64,000 bases of DNA. Source: Stenotrophomonas sp. SY1 (GTDB taxonomy: Bacteria > Pseudomonadota > Gammaproteobacteria > Xanthomonadales > Xanthomonadaceae). The DNA lies in NCBI RefSeq assembly GCF_021202945.1, contig NZ_JAJOYR010000001.1:1965543-2029542 (forward strand), read 5' to 3'. Every line of letters starts with the position of its first letter. Positions within the stretch are counted from its first letter, which is position 1. Below, in pieces: positions 1 to 8,350 of the stretch. Position numbers and translations under genes: made by a program. Under the pieces are notes generated by a model, which was not told the origin of the DNA, searched no databases, and saw only the letters and a program-made list of their open reading frames with translations.

Positions 1-1563
1 CAGGCGTTGGGCGAACCAGGCCGAGCTGTGCGGCTGCAGTACCGGCTGTGCGTACAGGTTGCGTACGGTGGCCAGCTTCGGCCGCCAGCGCTGGGCGGCG
101 TCGCGCAGTTCCAGGGTGAAGTCGATCAGCGCATGGGTGCGCGCGCCGTCCTCGCCTTCGGCCGGCAGGTGCGCCAGCTCGGTATCGCGCAGGTAGGCGT
201 CATCGTGGAACAACAGGCCTTCCATATAGGAATTGATGGCCAGGTCTTCGTAGATGTCCTTGATGATCCGGCGCACCTGCGGCTGGGTGAAATCAAGCCG
301 GAAGATGCCGTCGTGTTCGGGGCTCCGGATCTTCAGTGCGTCGCGGATGGCCGGGTCTTTCAACTCGAAGCCAAGTACCGGCAGCCAGGCGTAGACCTTC
401 ACCCCGGCGCGGGTCTTCAGCTGCCACGCGACGCGGTTGAACAGGTCCGCACGCATCGGCAGGTGCCGGTTGGGGAAGTACAGCGCATCGGCCGAGCCGT
501 TTCCGTCGGGGTCGGCGAATGCCTGCAGGTAAACGTGGCTGGGGCCGATGCGCTTGACCCGCTCGATCAGCGCATCGAGATTGCGCGACTGCTGCTGCGG
601 GTCATCGTCGTAGACCATGTCCAGATCGATCTGCAATGCGCGCACGTTCTGCAGGTCGGTGTCACGGCGCAGCTCGCGGGCCAGGCTGGGGACGGTGGGG
701 TTGTCCACCATCAGCAACCGCGCCAGTCCGCCAAGATCATCGGTGACCGGCGTGCTGCGTCCTTCCAGGTCGAAGGAAACCTCCATGCCCAGTTGCCTGG
801 CCAGGTCATTTGTATAAGCGTTGTAGGCGGCGTAGGGCCAGACGATGGCGCGCGGTTTGCTGCCGGTGTTCTCGCTGATGCGCTGCACGCTGCGGGCCAG
901 GTCGTCGCGGATGCGCTGCTCGTAGGCCTGCGGGGTTTCATAGCTGGCCGTGGCCGGGTCGTAGACGCGGGTGATCACCGCCGGGGTGGAGTTGCCCTGC
1001 GGATTGGACTGCACGCCGTGGTGCAGGTTGTCGGTATGGCTGGCGACCTCGACCAGGCCGCTGGCCTGCATCTCACGGATCTGCTGCCAGGTCAGGAAGT
1101 CATCGCCGTTGAACGGGCGGTAGCCGTAATCGATGCTGCGCCCCGGTGCCATGTCCACGTAGTCGGTGATCACTGCGATCAGCGCCGGGTAGTTGTAGGC
1201 GCGCAGCAGCGGGAACACTTTGGTGTAGACGCTGCGCAGGCCATCGTCGAAGGTCAGCAGCACCGGCTGCGGCGGCAACGGAGTGCCACCGCGCGAGGCC
1301 TCGATCAGCTGTGACAGCGAGACCGGGTGGTAGCCATGGGTGGACAACCAATCCAGGTGCGCGGCGAAGTTCTGCGTGCTGACCGCGTACAGGTCGGGGT
1401 CGCCACGGCGCACGACATCGTCGCGGATGTCGTGGTAGCTCAGTACCAGCAGGCCGTTGTCGGCTGCGTCCAGCTCGACGTCGGGCGCACGCGCGTGGGC
1501 GCTGCCGACACAGCAGAGCAATGCCAACATCCAGATGGCGAAACGGGTGAAGTTGTTGCGCAT
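1..1563 (-). CDS. pgaB: PgaB, poly-beta-1,6-N-acetylglucosamine N-deacetylase (3' part cut by window edge)
   Basis: Partial: 521 residues are visible and the gene continues off the left edge (family members run to about 650-670 residues). PgaB partially de-N-acetylates poly-beta-1,6-GlcNAc in the periplasm so that it can be exported through PgaA. The N-terminus has a hydrophobic leader ending near ...GSAHA. A polysaccharide deacetylase domain follows, with the TFDDG catalytic-Asp motif near residue 102 and a SHTDNLHHG metal-binding His motif further on. The rest matches the C-terminal hydrolase-like half. The ATG lies one base after the pgaA stop, so the two genes are co-transcribed; pgaC and pgaD would be expected to the left. 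Confidence 0.93.
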   Translation of the reverse strand, partial: MRNNFTRFAIWMLALLCCVGSAHARAPDVELDAADNGLLVLSYHDIRDDVVRRGDPDLYAVSTQNFAAHLDWLSTHGYHPVSLSQLIEASRGGTPLPPQPVLLTFDDGLRSVYTKVFPLLRAYNYPALIAVITDYVDMAPGRSIDYGYRPFNGDDFLTWQQIREMQASGLVEVASHTDNLHHGVQSNPQGNSTPAVITRVYDPATASYETPQAYEQRIRDDLARSVQRISENTGSKPRAIVWPYAAYNAYTNDLARQLGMEVSFDLEGRSTPVTDDLGGLARLLMVDNPTVPSLARELRRDTDLQNVRALQIDLDMVYDDDPQQQSRNLDALIERVKRIGPSHVYLQAFADPDGNGSADALYFPNRHLPMRADLFNRVAWQLKTRAGVKVYAWLPVLGFELKDPAIRDALKIRSPEHDGIFRLDFTQPQVRRIIKDIYEDLAINSYMEGLLFHDDAYLRDTELAHLPAEGEDGARTHALIDFTLELRDAAQRWRPKLATVRNLYAQPVLQPHSSAWFAQRL

Positions 1564-1564
1564 T

Positions 1565-3604
1565 TCATTGTCCCCAGTGGATCGCGGCATCCAGGCCGAT
1601 ATGTCGCTCACGTCGTCCGTCATAGACCGGCCGCGACCAGCGCACGCCGTATTCCAGAACCCGCCCCATGCCGATCTGCCATTCGTGGCGATAGCCCGCA
1701 CTGGGCACCAGCGCGCTGCCATATCCGCGTTGCCAGTAGTTGCCCAGCGACAGTTCCAGCCGCTGCTTGAAATGGCGGTCGTAGCGCTGCCAGGTCCTGT
1801 GCTCCAGGCGCAGGCCGAGTTCGGCAAGGCCGTCGCGCTCCGGGTTGAAGTAGGGCACATCACTGCGGCTGGCTCGGCCCAGGTAGCCGCTGCCGACGCC
1901 GGTGACCTGCAACTTGGGCAGGGTCAGCAAGCGTTGCTCGATGCTGCTGCTGAGCAGGTCGCGGTTGTTGTCGTCGGCATAGTGGAAGCGGCTGGCACTG
2001 ACGCTCCACTGCGTGCGTTCGCTGCGCTGGTAGGAAAGCGCGAGTGCCATGCTGTCGGCGTCGATGCCGGCCGCGCGGGCCTGCATCGAGGCTTCCTCGT
2101 CATTGCGCGCGCCGCTCAGGCTGATGTGCCACTGATCGTTGAACTGCCAGCCCGCGCCGGCGCGGATGCAGACACCGCCGATGTTGTCGTCGGCATGGTT
2201 GACCAGCAGTTCCGCATCCAGCTGGCCGAAGCGATAGCGCGCGCCCGCGCCCAGGCGCAACGGGTTCAAACGCTGATCGGTGTAATCGACGCTGCGACGG
2301 TCGGCGAACGCCACCAGCCGCCAGCGGTCGTCAAGGATCGGTGAATGCACTTCCACGCCGTAGTGGTGGTCGTCGTTGCCCAGCGGTGAAACGCCACCGC
2401 CGCTGCTGCGGCCGCCTTCGGCATAGGCATGCAGCTGCCAGCCACGATGGGCGCGCCATTGCTGCTGCATGCGCTGCACCACCGGTTGGGTGGGGTAACG
2501 GCTCAGCAGGTCTTCGTAGTAAGGGCGCGCGAGGTCATCGCGTTGCAGGTCGACATACGCTTCGAACTGGCCCACGCGCGGTTGCACTTCGCGCGGGTCC
2601 AGCGTGTAGGCCATCTGCTGGCGTTCCAACGCGCGGCGCGGCCAACCGCGCATCTGGTAAACGCGGCCGAGCGACGCATGCAGGCCACCGTTGCCGGGAG
2701 CCGCATCGGCCATCTGTTCGAGATCGTGCTGTGCGGTGGGCAGGTCGCCGCTGTAGGCGCGGATCATCGCCAGGGTCAGGTCGGCCTCGTAGCGCGCCCA
2801 GTTCGAGTACGACTGCTTGGCACCGGCTTGACGGCGGAATGGCGGCTCCGCGTCGCGCCATTGGCGCAGGCTGTCGATGGCCAGTTGTTCCTGGCTGTTC
2901 TCAAGATAGGCATAGCCGAGTTCGGAACGCAGGTCGTCGCGCTCCGGTTCGGAGTTGATTGCAGCCTGCAGGATCGGAATCGCCTGCTCGGGATGCTGGG
3001 TGGCCATCAGCGAATCGCCGACGGCGGGCAGCACGTAATCGGGCAGGGCATGTCCTTCCTGCTTCAGCGCGAGGTACTCGTCGCGTACCTGTGCATGCAA
3101 TGCCATGCGGTTGAGCAGGATCAGGCGGTCGAAGCGAATCCGCAGCGGCGCGCTGGAGGCGTCCAGGCCATCCTGTTGCAGCACACGCTGCATTTCCGCC
3201 AGAGCATGCTCGGCTTCATCCAGGCGCGTGTCTTCGCTCTTGCCATAGGCAAGGCTCCAACCCACTAGTTTGGAGAGACGGTTGGCTTCCAGACGATGGC
3301 GCTGGGCTTCGTCGAACAGCAGCGGGCGCTGCTGATACAACTGCCACGCGCGGCCGGCATTGCCGATGTCGGACAGGGTGAGCACCTGCAGCCGGAACAG
3401 AAAATCGTCCTGCGGATAGCGCTGCTGCAATCGTTCGATTTCGGCCAGTGCATCCAACCATTGCCCTTGATCGCGATGCTGACTGATGCGGGTCAACGCA
3501 TCATCTTTTTCCCTCTCCGCATCGGACGCCAAGCTGTTGCCACTGATGCCGAACAAAGCCCCCGCCAGGGCAGCACTCAGTGTGAGCGGCTTCCATACAG
3601 CCAC
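1565..3604 (-). CDS. pgaA: PgaA, outer-membrane poly-beta-1,6-GlcNAc exporter
   Basis: 679 residues, shorter than the E. coli protein (807). An N-terminal signal peptide (about 1-27) is followed by tetratricopeptide-type helical repeats (about 30-390) that guide the de-N-acetylated polymer, then a beta-barrel domain (about 400-679) ending in the alternating aromatic/hydrophobic pattern of outer-membrane barrels. The start is GTG at 3604 (frame MAVWKPL), preceded by an AGGGA ribosome-binding site; the nearby ATG is out of frame. It is the first gene of the operon with pgaB. The upstream region carries a promoter, a palindromic operator-like site and a CRP-like site, given separately. Confidence 0.92.
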   Translation of the reverse strand: MAVWKPLTLSAALAGALFGISGNSLASDAEREKDDALTRISQHRDQGQWLDALAEIERLQQRYPQDDFLFRLQVLTLSDIGNAGRAWQLYQQRPLLFDEAQRHRLEANRLSKLVGWSLAYGKSEDTRLDEAEHALAEMQRVLQQDGLDASSAPLRIRFDRLILLNRMALHAQVRDEYLALKQEGHALPDYVLPAVGDSLMATQHPEQAIPILQAAINSEPERDDLRSELGYAYLENSQEQLAIDSLRQWRDAEPPFRRQAGAKQSYSNWARYEADLTLAMIRAYSGDLPTAQHDLEQMADAAPGNGGLHASLGRVYQMRGWPRRALERQQMAYTLDPREVQPRVGQFEAYVDLQRDDLARPYYEDLLSRYPTQPVVQRMQQQWRAHRGWQLHAYAEGGRSSGGGVSPLGNDDHHYGVEVHSPILDDRWRLVAFADRRSVDYTDQRLNPLRLGAGARYRFGQLDAELLVNHADDNIGGVCIRAGAGWQFNDQWHISLSGARNDEEASMQARAAGIDADSMALALSYQRSERTQWSVSASRFHYADDNNRDLLSSSIEQRLLTLPKLQVTGVGSGYLGRASRSDVPYFNPERDGLAELGLRLEHRTWQRYDRHFKQRLELSLGNYWQRGYGSALVPSAGYRHEWQIGMGRVLEYGVRWSRPVYDGRRERHIGLDAAIHWGQ

Positions 3605-3639
3605 GAGAATCCCTGGGTACAGTCACAAAATCAGGAAAT

Positions 3640-3655
3640 TGTGACATGCATCACG
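3640..3655. promoter_or_regulatory. CRP/Clp-type binding site upstream of pgaA
   Basis: TGTGA-N6-TCACG, nine of ten matches to the CRP consensus TGTGA-N6-TCACA, lying 36-51 bases before the pgaA start codon. In Xanthomonadaceae this consensus is bound by Clp, whose DNA binding is blocked by c-di-GMP. If the promoter assigned at 3696-3725 is right, the site lies about 35-50 bases downstream of transcription start, a repressing position. Confidence 0.6.
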
Positions 3656-3695
3656 GTCGTAAGTGTGTGAACGACCGACCCCGCTTAACTGGATT

Positions 3696-3725
3696 TTAAT
3701 ATTGTGAATAGTGCATTCACATCAA
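3696..3725 (-). promoter_or_regulatory. Candidate pgaAB promoter with a palindromic operator in the spacer
   Basis: On the minus strand TTGATG (3720-3725) and TATTAA (3696-3701) form a sigma-70-like pair with an 18-base spacer. The spacer and -35 edge hold a perfect 19-base inverted repeat, TGTGAATAGTGCATTCACA, at 3703-3721. A palindrome between -35 and -10 is the usual placement for a repressor. The rest of 3605-3877 shows no gene. Confidence 0.5.
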
Positions 3726-3877
3726 TGACTTGCGGCATTTCTTGGTGGTTTGCAGGTGGTGGCGGCCACCACGGGGTCTTACGCGGCCAGAGTGCACCGG
3801 GGCAAACGGTAGCCGCTTGCATCGGGCGGAGGCGCACTGCCCGCCGTGCCTGACTGCCGGGAGGGCGGTCGGCGTGC

Positions 3878-5077
3878 TTACCAGTGGTCTTCCAGGTGCT
3901 GCGGACGGCAGGCAAACCAGGCTGCGGTCAGCAGCACCAGGGCGCACAGGGTCAGGAAGGCGAACGGCAGCAACCAGGCGTCGGTGGCGCCATGCAGCCA
4001 GCCGAACAGCAACGGGCCCAGGCAGGCGAAGCTGTAACCGACGCCCTGCATGAAGCCGGACAGCGCCGCCGAGCCGGCCGGGGTGCGGGTACGCAGGTTG
4101 ATCAGGGTCAGCGCCAGCGGGAAGGTGGACGGCCCCAAGCCCAGCAGCGTGGCCCACAACAGCGGTGCCGACATCGGCGCCCAGAGCAGGCCGGCGAAGG
4201 CGGTCAGGTTGATGGCAAAGGCCAGCGCGACGATCGGGAAAGGATTGCGCAGGCGCACCGCCAGTGCCGGCATCAGCAGCGACGGCACCAATCCCAATGC
4301 AGAGAACACCGCCACCGTGACCCCGCCGAACGCGGGCGAGGCGCCGGCTTCGATCATCATCTTCGGCAGCCAGGTGAACATCGAATAGGTGATCAGCGAA
4401 GTCATGCCGAACATCAGCGCCAGGCCCCAGCCCAGCGACGTGCGCCACACCTTGCCCGGCGCGTGGACCGGCGCATCGTGGGTTGCCGGGACGGGCGTGC
4501 TGCGTGCGAGCATCAGCCATGGCAGCATCGCCGCCAGCGAAAGCAGGGCCCACATGCCCAGCGAAATGCGCCAGTCGTAGGCCTGTGCCATGGGCACCGC
4601 CAGCAGCGCCGGAATCATCGTGCCGGCCTGCAGCACGGTGATGTACAGCGTGCTCATGGTGCCAACGCGATCGGCGAAGTAACGCTTCACCAGCGGCGGC
4701 ACCACGACGTTGCCGATGCCCATGCCGGCCAATGCGACGCCTGAACCCACCAGCAGCATTCCAACATTGCCGGCACCGGCACGGATCAGCAGGCCAAGCG
4801 TGGCCAGTGCCATGGCCAGCAATGCGGTGCGCTCAAGGCCGATGCGTCGGGCCAGGGCCGGCGTGGACAGGCCGAACAGGGCGAAGGCGGCCGTCGGCAT
4901 CATGCCGAGCACACCGGTCATGGTGCTGCCGAAGTTGAACACCTTCTCCAGCATGTCCAGCAGCGGCGTCAGCGAGGTCACTGCCGTACGCAGATTGATC
5001 GCGGCCAGCACGATGGCGGCAAATGCCAGGGCGCGCCCGCGCAGCAGGGGCGAGGAATGGGAAGCGGTGTCCGTCAT
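3878..5077 (-). CDS. MFS transporter, CynX/NimT-like
   Basis: 399 residues, about twelve hydrophobic segments. The overall pattern (short N-terminus, AAINLRTAVTSLTPLL in helix 1, GMGIGNVVVPPLVKRYF around helix 4, repeated glycine-rich helices) matches the cyanate transporter/2-nitroimidazole transporter branch of the major facilitator superfamily. The substrate cannot be read from sequence; many members of this branch export or import small anions, and no cyanase gene is nearby. The ATG at 5077 is the first in frame. It is separated from pgaA by 273 bases and from corA by 292 bases in which I see no gene, so it is probably a single-gene unit. Confidence 0.82.
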   Translation of the reverse strand: MTDTASHSSPLLRGRALAFAAIVLAAINLRTAVTSLTPLLDMLEKVFNFGSTMTGVLGMMPTAAFALFGLSTPALARRIGLERTALLAMALATLGLLIRAGAGNVGMLLVGSGVALAGMGIGNVVVPPLVKRYFADRVGTMSTLYITVLQAGTMIPALLAVPMAQAYDWRISLGMWALLSLAAMLPWLMLARSTPVPATHDAPVHAPGKVWRTSLGWGLALMFGMTSLITYSMFTWLPKMMIEAGASPAFGGVTVAVFSALGLVPSLLMPALAVRLRNPFPIVALAFAINLTAFAGLLWAPMSAPLLWATLLGLGPSTFPLALTLINLRTRTPAGSAALSGFMQGVGYSFACLGPLLFGWLHGATDAWLLPFAFLTLCALVLLTAAWFACRPQHLEDHW

Positions 5078-5369
5078 GAAATGCTCTTCACGGGTAATGC
5101 CCAGGTGGGGCCGGCAGTCGGCGCACGCAGCGTGGGCAGGATGCGGTCAGCGGGCGCGAACCGATGGACGGGCGCCCGGAGACTGCGGTGGGGGCGGCCA
5201 TTGTACGTGCCTGTCCGTGAACGCCGGTGGCGTGGAGCTGCGGTGTGCGTCGAGTCGTCAGGTTGCGTTACTGGGTGCGACGTCCCTCAGCGAAGGACGC
5301 CGCACGCAGGGATCCGTTGTGACGCGCATGCCAAGTGCAGCCACGCAGACGCGCCGTCGGTCGGCTGTA

Positions 5370-6338
5370 TCAGCGCAGCCAGCCTTTGCGCTTGATGTAG
5401 ATCAGCGGCAGCAGCGCGGCGACCAGCGTCAGCGTGATCGACATGGTGAAACCGTGCTTCCAGCTCAGCTCCGGCATCACCGAGAAGTTCATGCCGTAGA
5501 ACGTGGCGACCAGGGTGGGTGGCAGGAACACCGCGGTGATGATGGTGAACACTTTGACGATCTGGTTCTGCTTGATGTTGAGCAGGCCGACCACCGAGTT
5601 CTGCAGATAGCGCACCTTGTCATGTTCGAACGCGGCATGCTCCTTGACCCCGTTGACGTCGGCGATCAGTTCCTGGATCAGCGTCTGCAGTTCCCGTTCG
5701 CGTTGCTTGTCCACTTCGCCGTTGAGGTGGCGCACCACGCGCGCGAGGGCGAGCTGGCTTTCCAGGCAATTGGAAATCAGTTCTTCGCTGTCATTGAGGC
5801 CCAGCAGGGTTTCGGTGAGATCGCTCACGCCCAGTTCGCGGCCATCGCCGCTGCTCTGACCGGACAGCTGCGCGATGGTGGCGGCGGTCTGCTCCAGTTC
5901 CAGTGCGATCGATTCGATCACCTGGCCGGTGCCGTCATTGATGCCGGCCAGGATCATCCGCATCAGCGACTTGGCGTCGGTTGCCTGTTGCGGACGGCGT
6001 GCCAGGCGCTGCATGGCGCGGTTGAGTGGTGTGAAATCGGCGCTGTCGTGCAGCGTGACCAGCAGCCTGTCGCCGAGCACGAAGATCACCTTGTGGAACT
6101 CCGGTTCGTGCTGTTCGTTCATCGCAACCAGCTCGGCGAGCAGATAGACGTACTCCTCGTCTTCGTAAACGCTGGTGTTGTTGAGTTGTGGATCGACGTT
6201 GTAGCGGTCGCGCAGTTCGGCCAACGCAACCGGATCGGTTTGACCGATATCAATCCACAGAAAGCCTTCGGCGGGCAGGTTGGCAATGCCGGGAACGGTC
6301 TGGATGTGGTGGTTGTGGCGGAAGATGGAACGGATCAT
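5370..6338 (-). CDS. corA: CorA-family divalent metal ion transporter
   Basis: 322 residues. A large N-terminal cytoplasmic domain is followed by two C-terminal membrane helices. The signature GMN motif sits at the end of the first helix (TFYGMNFSVMPELSW), and a basic tail IKRKGWLR closes the protein. CorA pentamers conduct Mg2+ (also Co2+ or Ni2+) across the inner membrane; some relatives export metals, which sequence alone does not settle. It is the last of three same-strand genes (6639-7322, 6374-6619, then this one) behind a long structured leader, so expression may be controlled at the RNA level. Confidence 0.88.
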   Translation of the reverse strand: MIRSIFRHNHHIQTVPGIANLPAEGFLWIDIGQTDPVALAELRDRYNVDPQLNNTSVYEDEEYVYLLAELVAMNEQHEPEFHKVIFVLGDRLLVTLHDSADFTPLNRAMQRLARRPQQATDAKSLMRMILAGINDGTGQVIESIALELEQTAATIAQLSGQSSGDGRELGVSDLTETLLGLNDSEELISNCLESQLALARVVRHLNGEVDKQRERELQTLIQELIADVNGVKEHAAFEHDKVRYLQNSVVGLLNIKQNQIVKVFTIITAVFLPPTLVATFYGMNFSVMPELSWKHGFTMSITLTLVAALLPLIYIKRKGWLR

Positions 6339-6373
6339 GGCAACTCCTGAAAAGCGTTGATGCGTGGCGGCGG

Positions 6374-6619
6374 TCAGCGCGCCGGCACTGGGGGCGTGTC
6401 GGTGGCCGGCGCGTTGCTGGCCTCGGAGCTGCCCGCGGCGCTCTTGTCACCATGTGCCGGTGAAGTGGATGAGGTCTTGGTCTCCACACCCCCGGGCTGG
6501 AGGTGATGGATTGCCAGCATTGCTGCCGACAGCAGGAAATACAGGGCGACCACGGCCAGGATGACTTCGTTCTCCAGCCGCGACTTCTTGATGGGCGGAC
6601 GCTCGTGCTTGATGTTCAT
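6374..6619 (-). CDS. Small single-pass membrane protein, unknown function
   Basis: 81 residues. A charged N-terminus (about 1-18) precedes one strong transmembrane helix (about 19-38, ending HHLQPGG), and the rest is a low-complexity tail rich in Ser, Thr, Ala and Pro, probably periplasmic. I do not recognise a family. It lies 19 bases from the gene before it and 35 from corA on the same strand, which suggests translation from the same message. The N-terminal residues PPIKKSRLENEV precede the helix, consistent with an N-in topology. It may be an accessory to the CorA channel, but nothing in the sequence proves this. Confidence 0.6.
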   Translation of the reverse strand: MNIKHERPPIKKSRLENEVILAVVALYFLLSAAMLAIHHLQPGGVETKTSSTSPAHGDKSAAGSSEASNAPATDTPPVPAR

Positions 6620-6638
6620 TGGGCAATCTCCTGGTGGG

Positions 6639-7322
6639 TCAGTTGGGGAGCAGGACGTTCAGGCCGACGGTGAGCCAAGGCGCCTGCTGCAGGCCGTCCT
6701 GGTGCCCGATCAGCAGGTCCAGGTGGGTGGCCTGGCCAATGGCGCGGCGCATGCCGAACTGGCCGCCGGTGCTGCCACGGTGGTCGCCGTAGAGCTCGCC
6801 CAGCAGGGTCCAACGCTCGGTGAGTACGTGTTCAAGGCCGATGCCGGCGGTGATTGCGCCGGCGTCGCCGCGGCTGTCGGACCAACCCAGGTTTGCGTGC
6901 ATGACGGTGCGACGTTGTGCATCGATGGCAACGCTGGCGGGCAGGTTGAGGTTCCAGCCGTCGAAGCGGTTGCTGGCGCCATCCCAGCTCGCCCCGAATG
7001 AAGCACCAACGCCCCAGTCGTGCTGGTCGAAGTCGCGCAACAGGCGCTTCAGGCCAAGGCTGGCAACCGGGCCATGCGAGGGGCGGGTGTAGTGGCTCAA
7101 GCCCAGGCCAACTTCGGTGTTGCCCCAATTGCAGGCAGGCACGGCGCTGAACTCCTGGCCCGGCGCATGGGCACGCGCCCAGGATTCGACCTGGCAGTGG
7201 CCGTGCGGGGTCATGGTCGCGTCGTCGACCACCAGGCTGGCACCGGCCCAGGCCGATGCGGATGGGAACAGCAGCGGGGCCGCCAGTGCGGCGGCAAACA
7301 CGTATTGCAGGGACATTGGCAA
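6639..7322 (-). CDS. Putative outer-membrane/secreted protein, unknown function
   Basis: 227 residues with a clear signal peptide (cleavage after about residue 27, SASAWAGA). The mature part has many alternating polar/hydrophobic stretches, glycines and aromatic residues and ends in a short hydrophobic strand (LTVGLNVLLPN). That resembles a small beta-barrel or an outer-membrane-associated protein. The pattern (HGHCQVESWARA, NTEVGLGLSHYTR) recalls the transporter-like 'phenol-degradation MetA' barrels, but I would not assign a function. ATG at 7322 has an alternative ATG two codons later. It is the first gene behind the long leader at 7323-7544. Confidence 0.6.
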   Translation of the reverse strand: MPMSLQYVFAAALAAPLLFPSASAWAGASLVVDDATMTPHGHCQVESWARAHAPGQEFSAVPACNWGNTEVGLGLSHYTRPSHGPVASLGLKRLLRDFDQHDWGVGASFGASWDGASNRFDGWNLNLPASVAIDAQRRTVMHANLGWSDSRGDAGAITAGIGLEHVLTERWTLLGELYGDHRGSTGGQFGMRRAIGQATHLDLLIGHQDGLQQAPWLTVGLNVLLPN

Positions 7323-7544
7323 TCTCCAGAAACGGAAACGCCAAAGACCTCCCTCTCGGGGTCTACGGTTGTTCGAAGGGTGTTTGCGAGGCGAGGCGTG
7401 TGGAATGGCTCACGCACTACGGTCCCGTCCTGAGCGGACGGAACCGATCCTTGAAAGGGTCAGGCGTTCCGTCGGCTCAAGAGCCGCATCGAGATCGACT
7501 ATGACTGTCCAAGGAAGTAGGCCTCTGGGCACTGGGGTGAAGTG
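7323..7544 (-). promoter_or_regulatory. Long structured 5' leader of the CorA-containing operon
   Basis: About 220 non-coding bases lie between the predicted transcription start and the first start codon. They can form a 10-bp hairpin with a 5-base loop (7421-7445, one G-U pair), a perfect short stem at 7473-7486, and a hairpin at 7345-7364 just before the ribosome-binding region. A ten-codon reading frame (7460-7489, peptide MRLLSRRNA) overlaps the second stem. The layout fits a riboswitch or leader-peptide attenuator, but I cannot match it to a known class: it lacks the GGGGAGUAG core of the manganese yybP-ykoY riboswitch. Confidence 0.45.
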
Positions 7545-7550
7545 GCGCGC

Positions 7551-7579
7551 ACCTTAGTTGCGACCAGACACGGTGTCAA
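7551..7579 (-). promoter_or_regulatory. Sigma-70 promoter for the CorA-containing operon
   Basis: On the minus strand TTGACA (7574-7579), a 17-base spacer, and TAAGGT (7551-7556). This is the best consensus promoter I found in the window. Transcription would start near 7544. The stretch 7580-7782 upstream shows nothing recognisable. Confidence 0.6.
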
Positions 7580-7782
7580 CCCCGGTCTCGCCGCGCCGGA
7601 TGTCGCCTTTTGACCGGTCTGGAGGCCGTTGCCGATGTGCGCCCGCTGCCGCGCAGGGCGGTTCGCTTGACGGCCTTTGACGGTGGCTTGTCGTCGTTTC
7701 CAGCGGGCGCTCTGCTGGAAGCGGCTGCTGAACCGGGCAGGGATGCAGCTGAAGCGGGCGCACAGTCCCGGATTCAGGACAC

Positions 7783-7815
7783 AAAAAAACCCGAAAAACA
7801 GTGCTGTTTTTCAGG
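7783..7815 (-). terminator. Rho-independent terminator of the downstream tRNA-Pro gene
   Basis: On the minus strand an inverted repeat CCTGAAAAACAG / CTGTTTTTCGGG is followed by a run of seven T. It lies 17 bases past the CCA end of the tRNA at 7833-7909. Confidence 0.8.
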
Positions 7816-7832
7816 CTTCAATGTGACCTTTT

Positions 7833-7909
<77 letters not shown>

Positions 7910-8018
7910 AAGGAGCCGCCTATGATAACGGCGATTCCGCTGCCTTGCAAGTTGTTTCTCCGGTGGCCAACCCCGCGGAAGGGTGGGCGCCGGTGCGCCC
8001 ATCGGGCGGCTTCTTCAA

Positions 8019-8052
8019 TAAAAAAACCTGAAAAACGTCGCCGTTTTCCAGG
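8019..8052 (-). terminator. Rho-independent terminator of the upstream tRNA-Pro gene
   Basis: On the minus strand CCTGGAAAACG / CGTTTTTCAGG with a 4-base loop, followed by seven T. It differs in sequence from the terminator of copy 1 but has the same arrangement, pointing to tandem duplication of tRNA plus terminator followed by drift. Confidence 0.8.
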
Positions 8053-8070
8053 CTTCTTTTACGACCTTCT

Positions 8071-8147
<77 letters not shown>

Positions 8148-8207
8148 CGAAGGGAGCCGGAAAGATACGCTCAGTCCGGACTCCTGACAATACCTTGAAG
8201 CAGTTTT

Positions 8208-8318
8208 TTAGTGTTTTGCTTCGTTCCTGCGTGCCTCGCGGGCTTCAAACCACATGCCGTTGAGGATGGCCACGGTTGAAGCCAGGCCAGCACCAAGAAT
8301 CCAGGCGAAATACCACAT
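8208..8318 (-). CDS. cydX: CydX, small subunit of cytochrome bd oxidase
   Basis: 36 residues, a single membrane helix. The N-terminus MWYFAWILG is the family signature (E. coli CydX also begins MWYFAWILG) and the charged tail EAREARRNEAKH is typical. CydX stabilises the haems of the CydAB complex. It starts at 8318, 32 bases after cydB, completing a cydABX operon. The gene is easily missed because of its size. Confidence 0.93.
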   Translation of the reverse strand: MWYFAWILGAGLASTVAILNGMWFEAREARRNEAKH

Positions 8319-8350
8319 GTGATGTCTCCTTCTTAATTCGTGGATGCGGA

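Noticed and set aside
7323..7544. Manganese yybP-ykoY riboswitch
   Set aside because: The leader lacks the GGGGAGUAG and AACAUAC core sequences on either strand; kept only as an unclassified structured leader.
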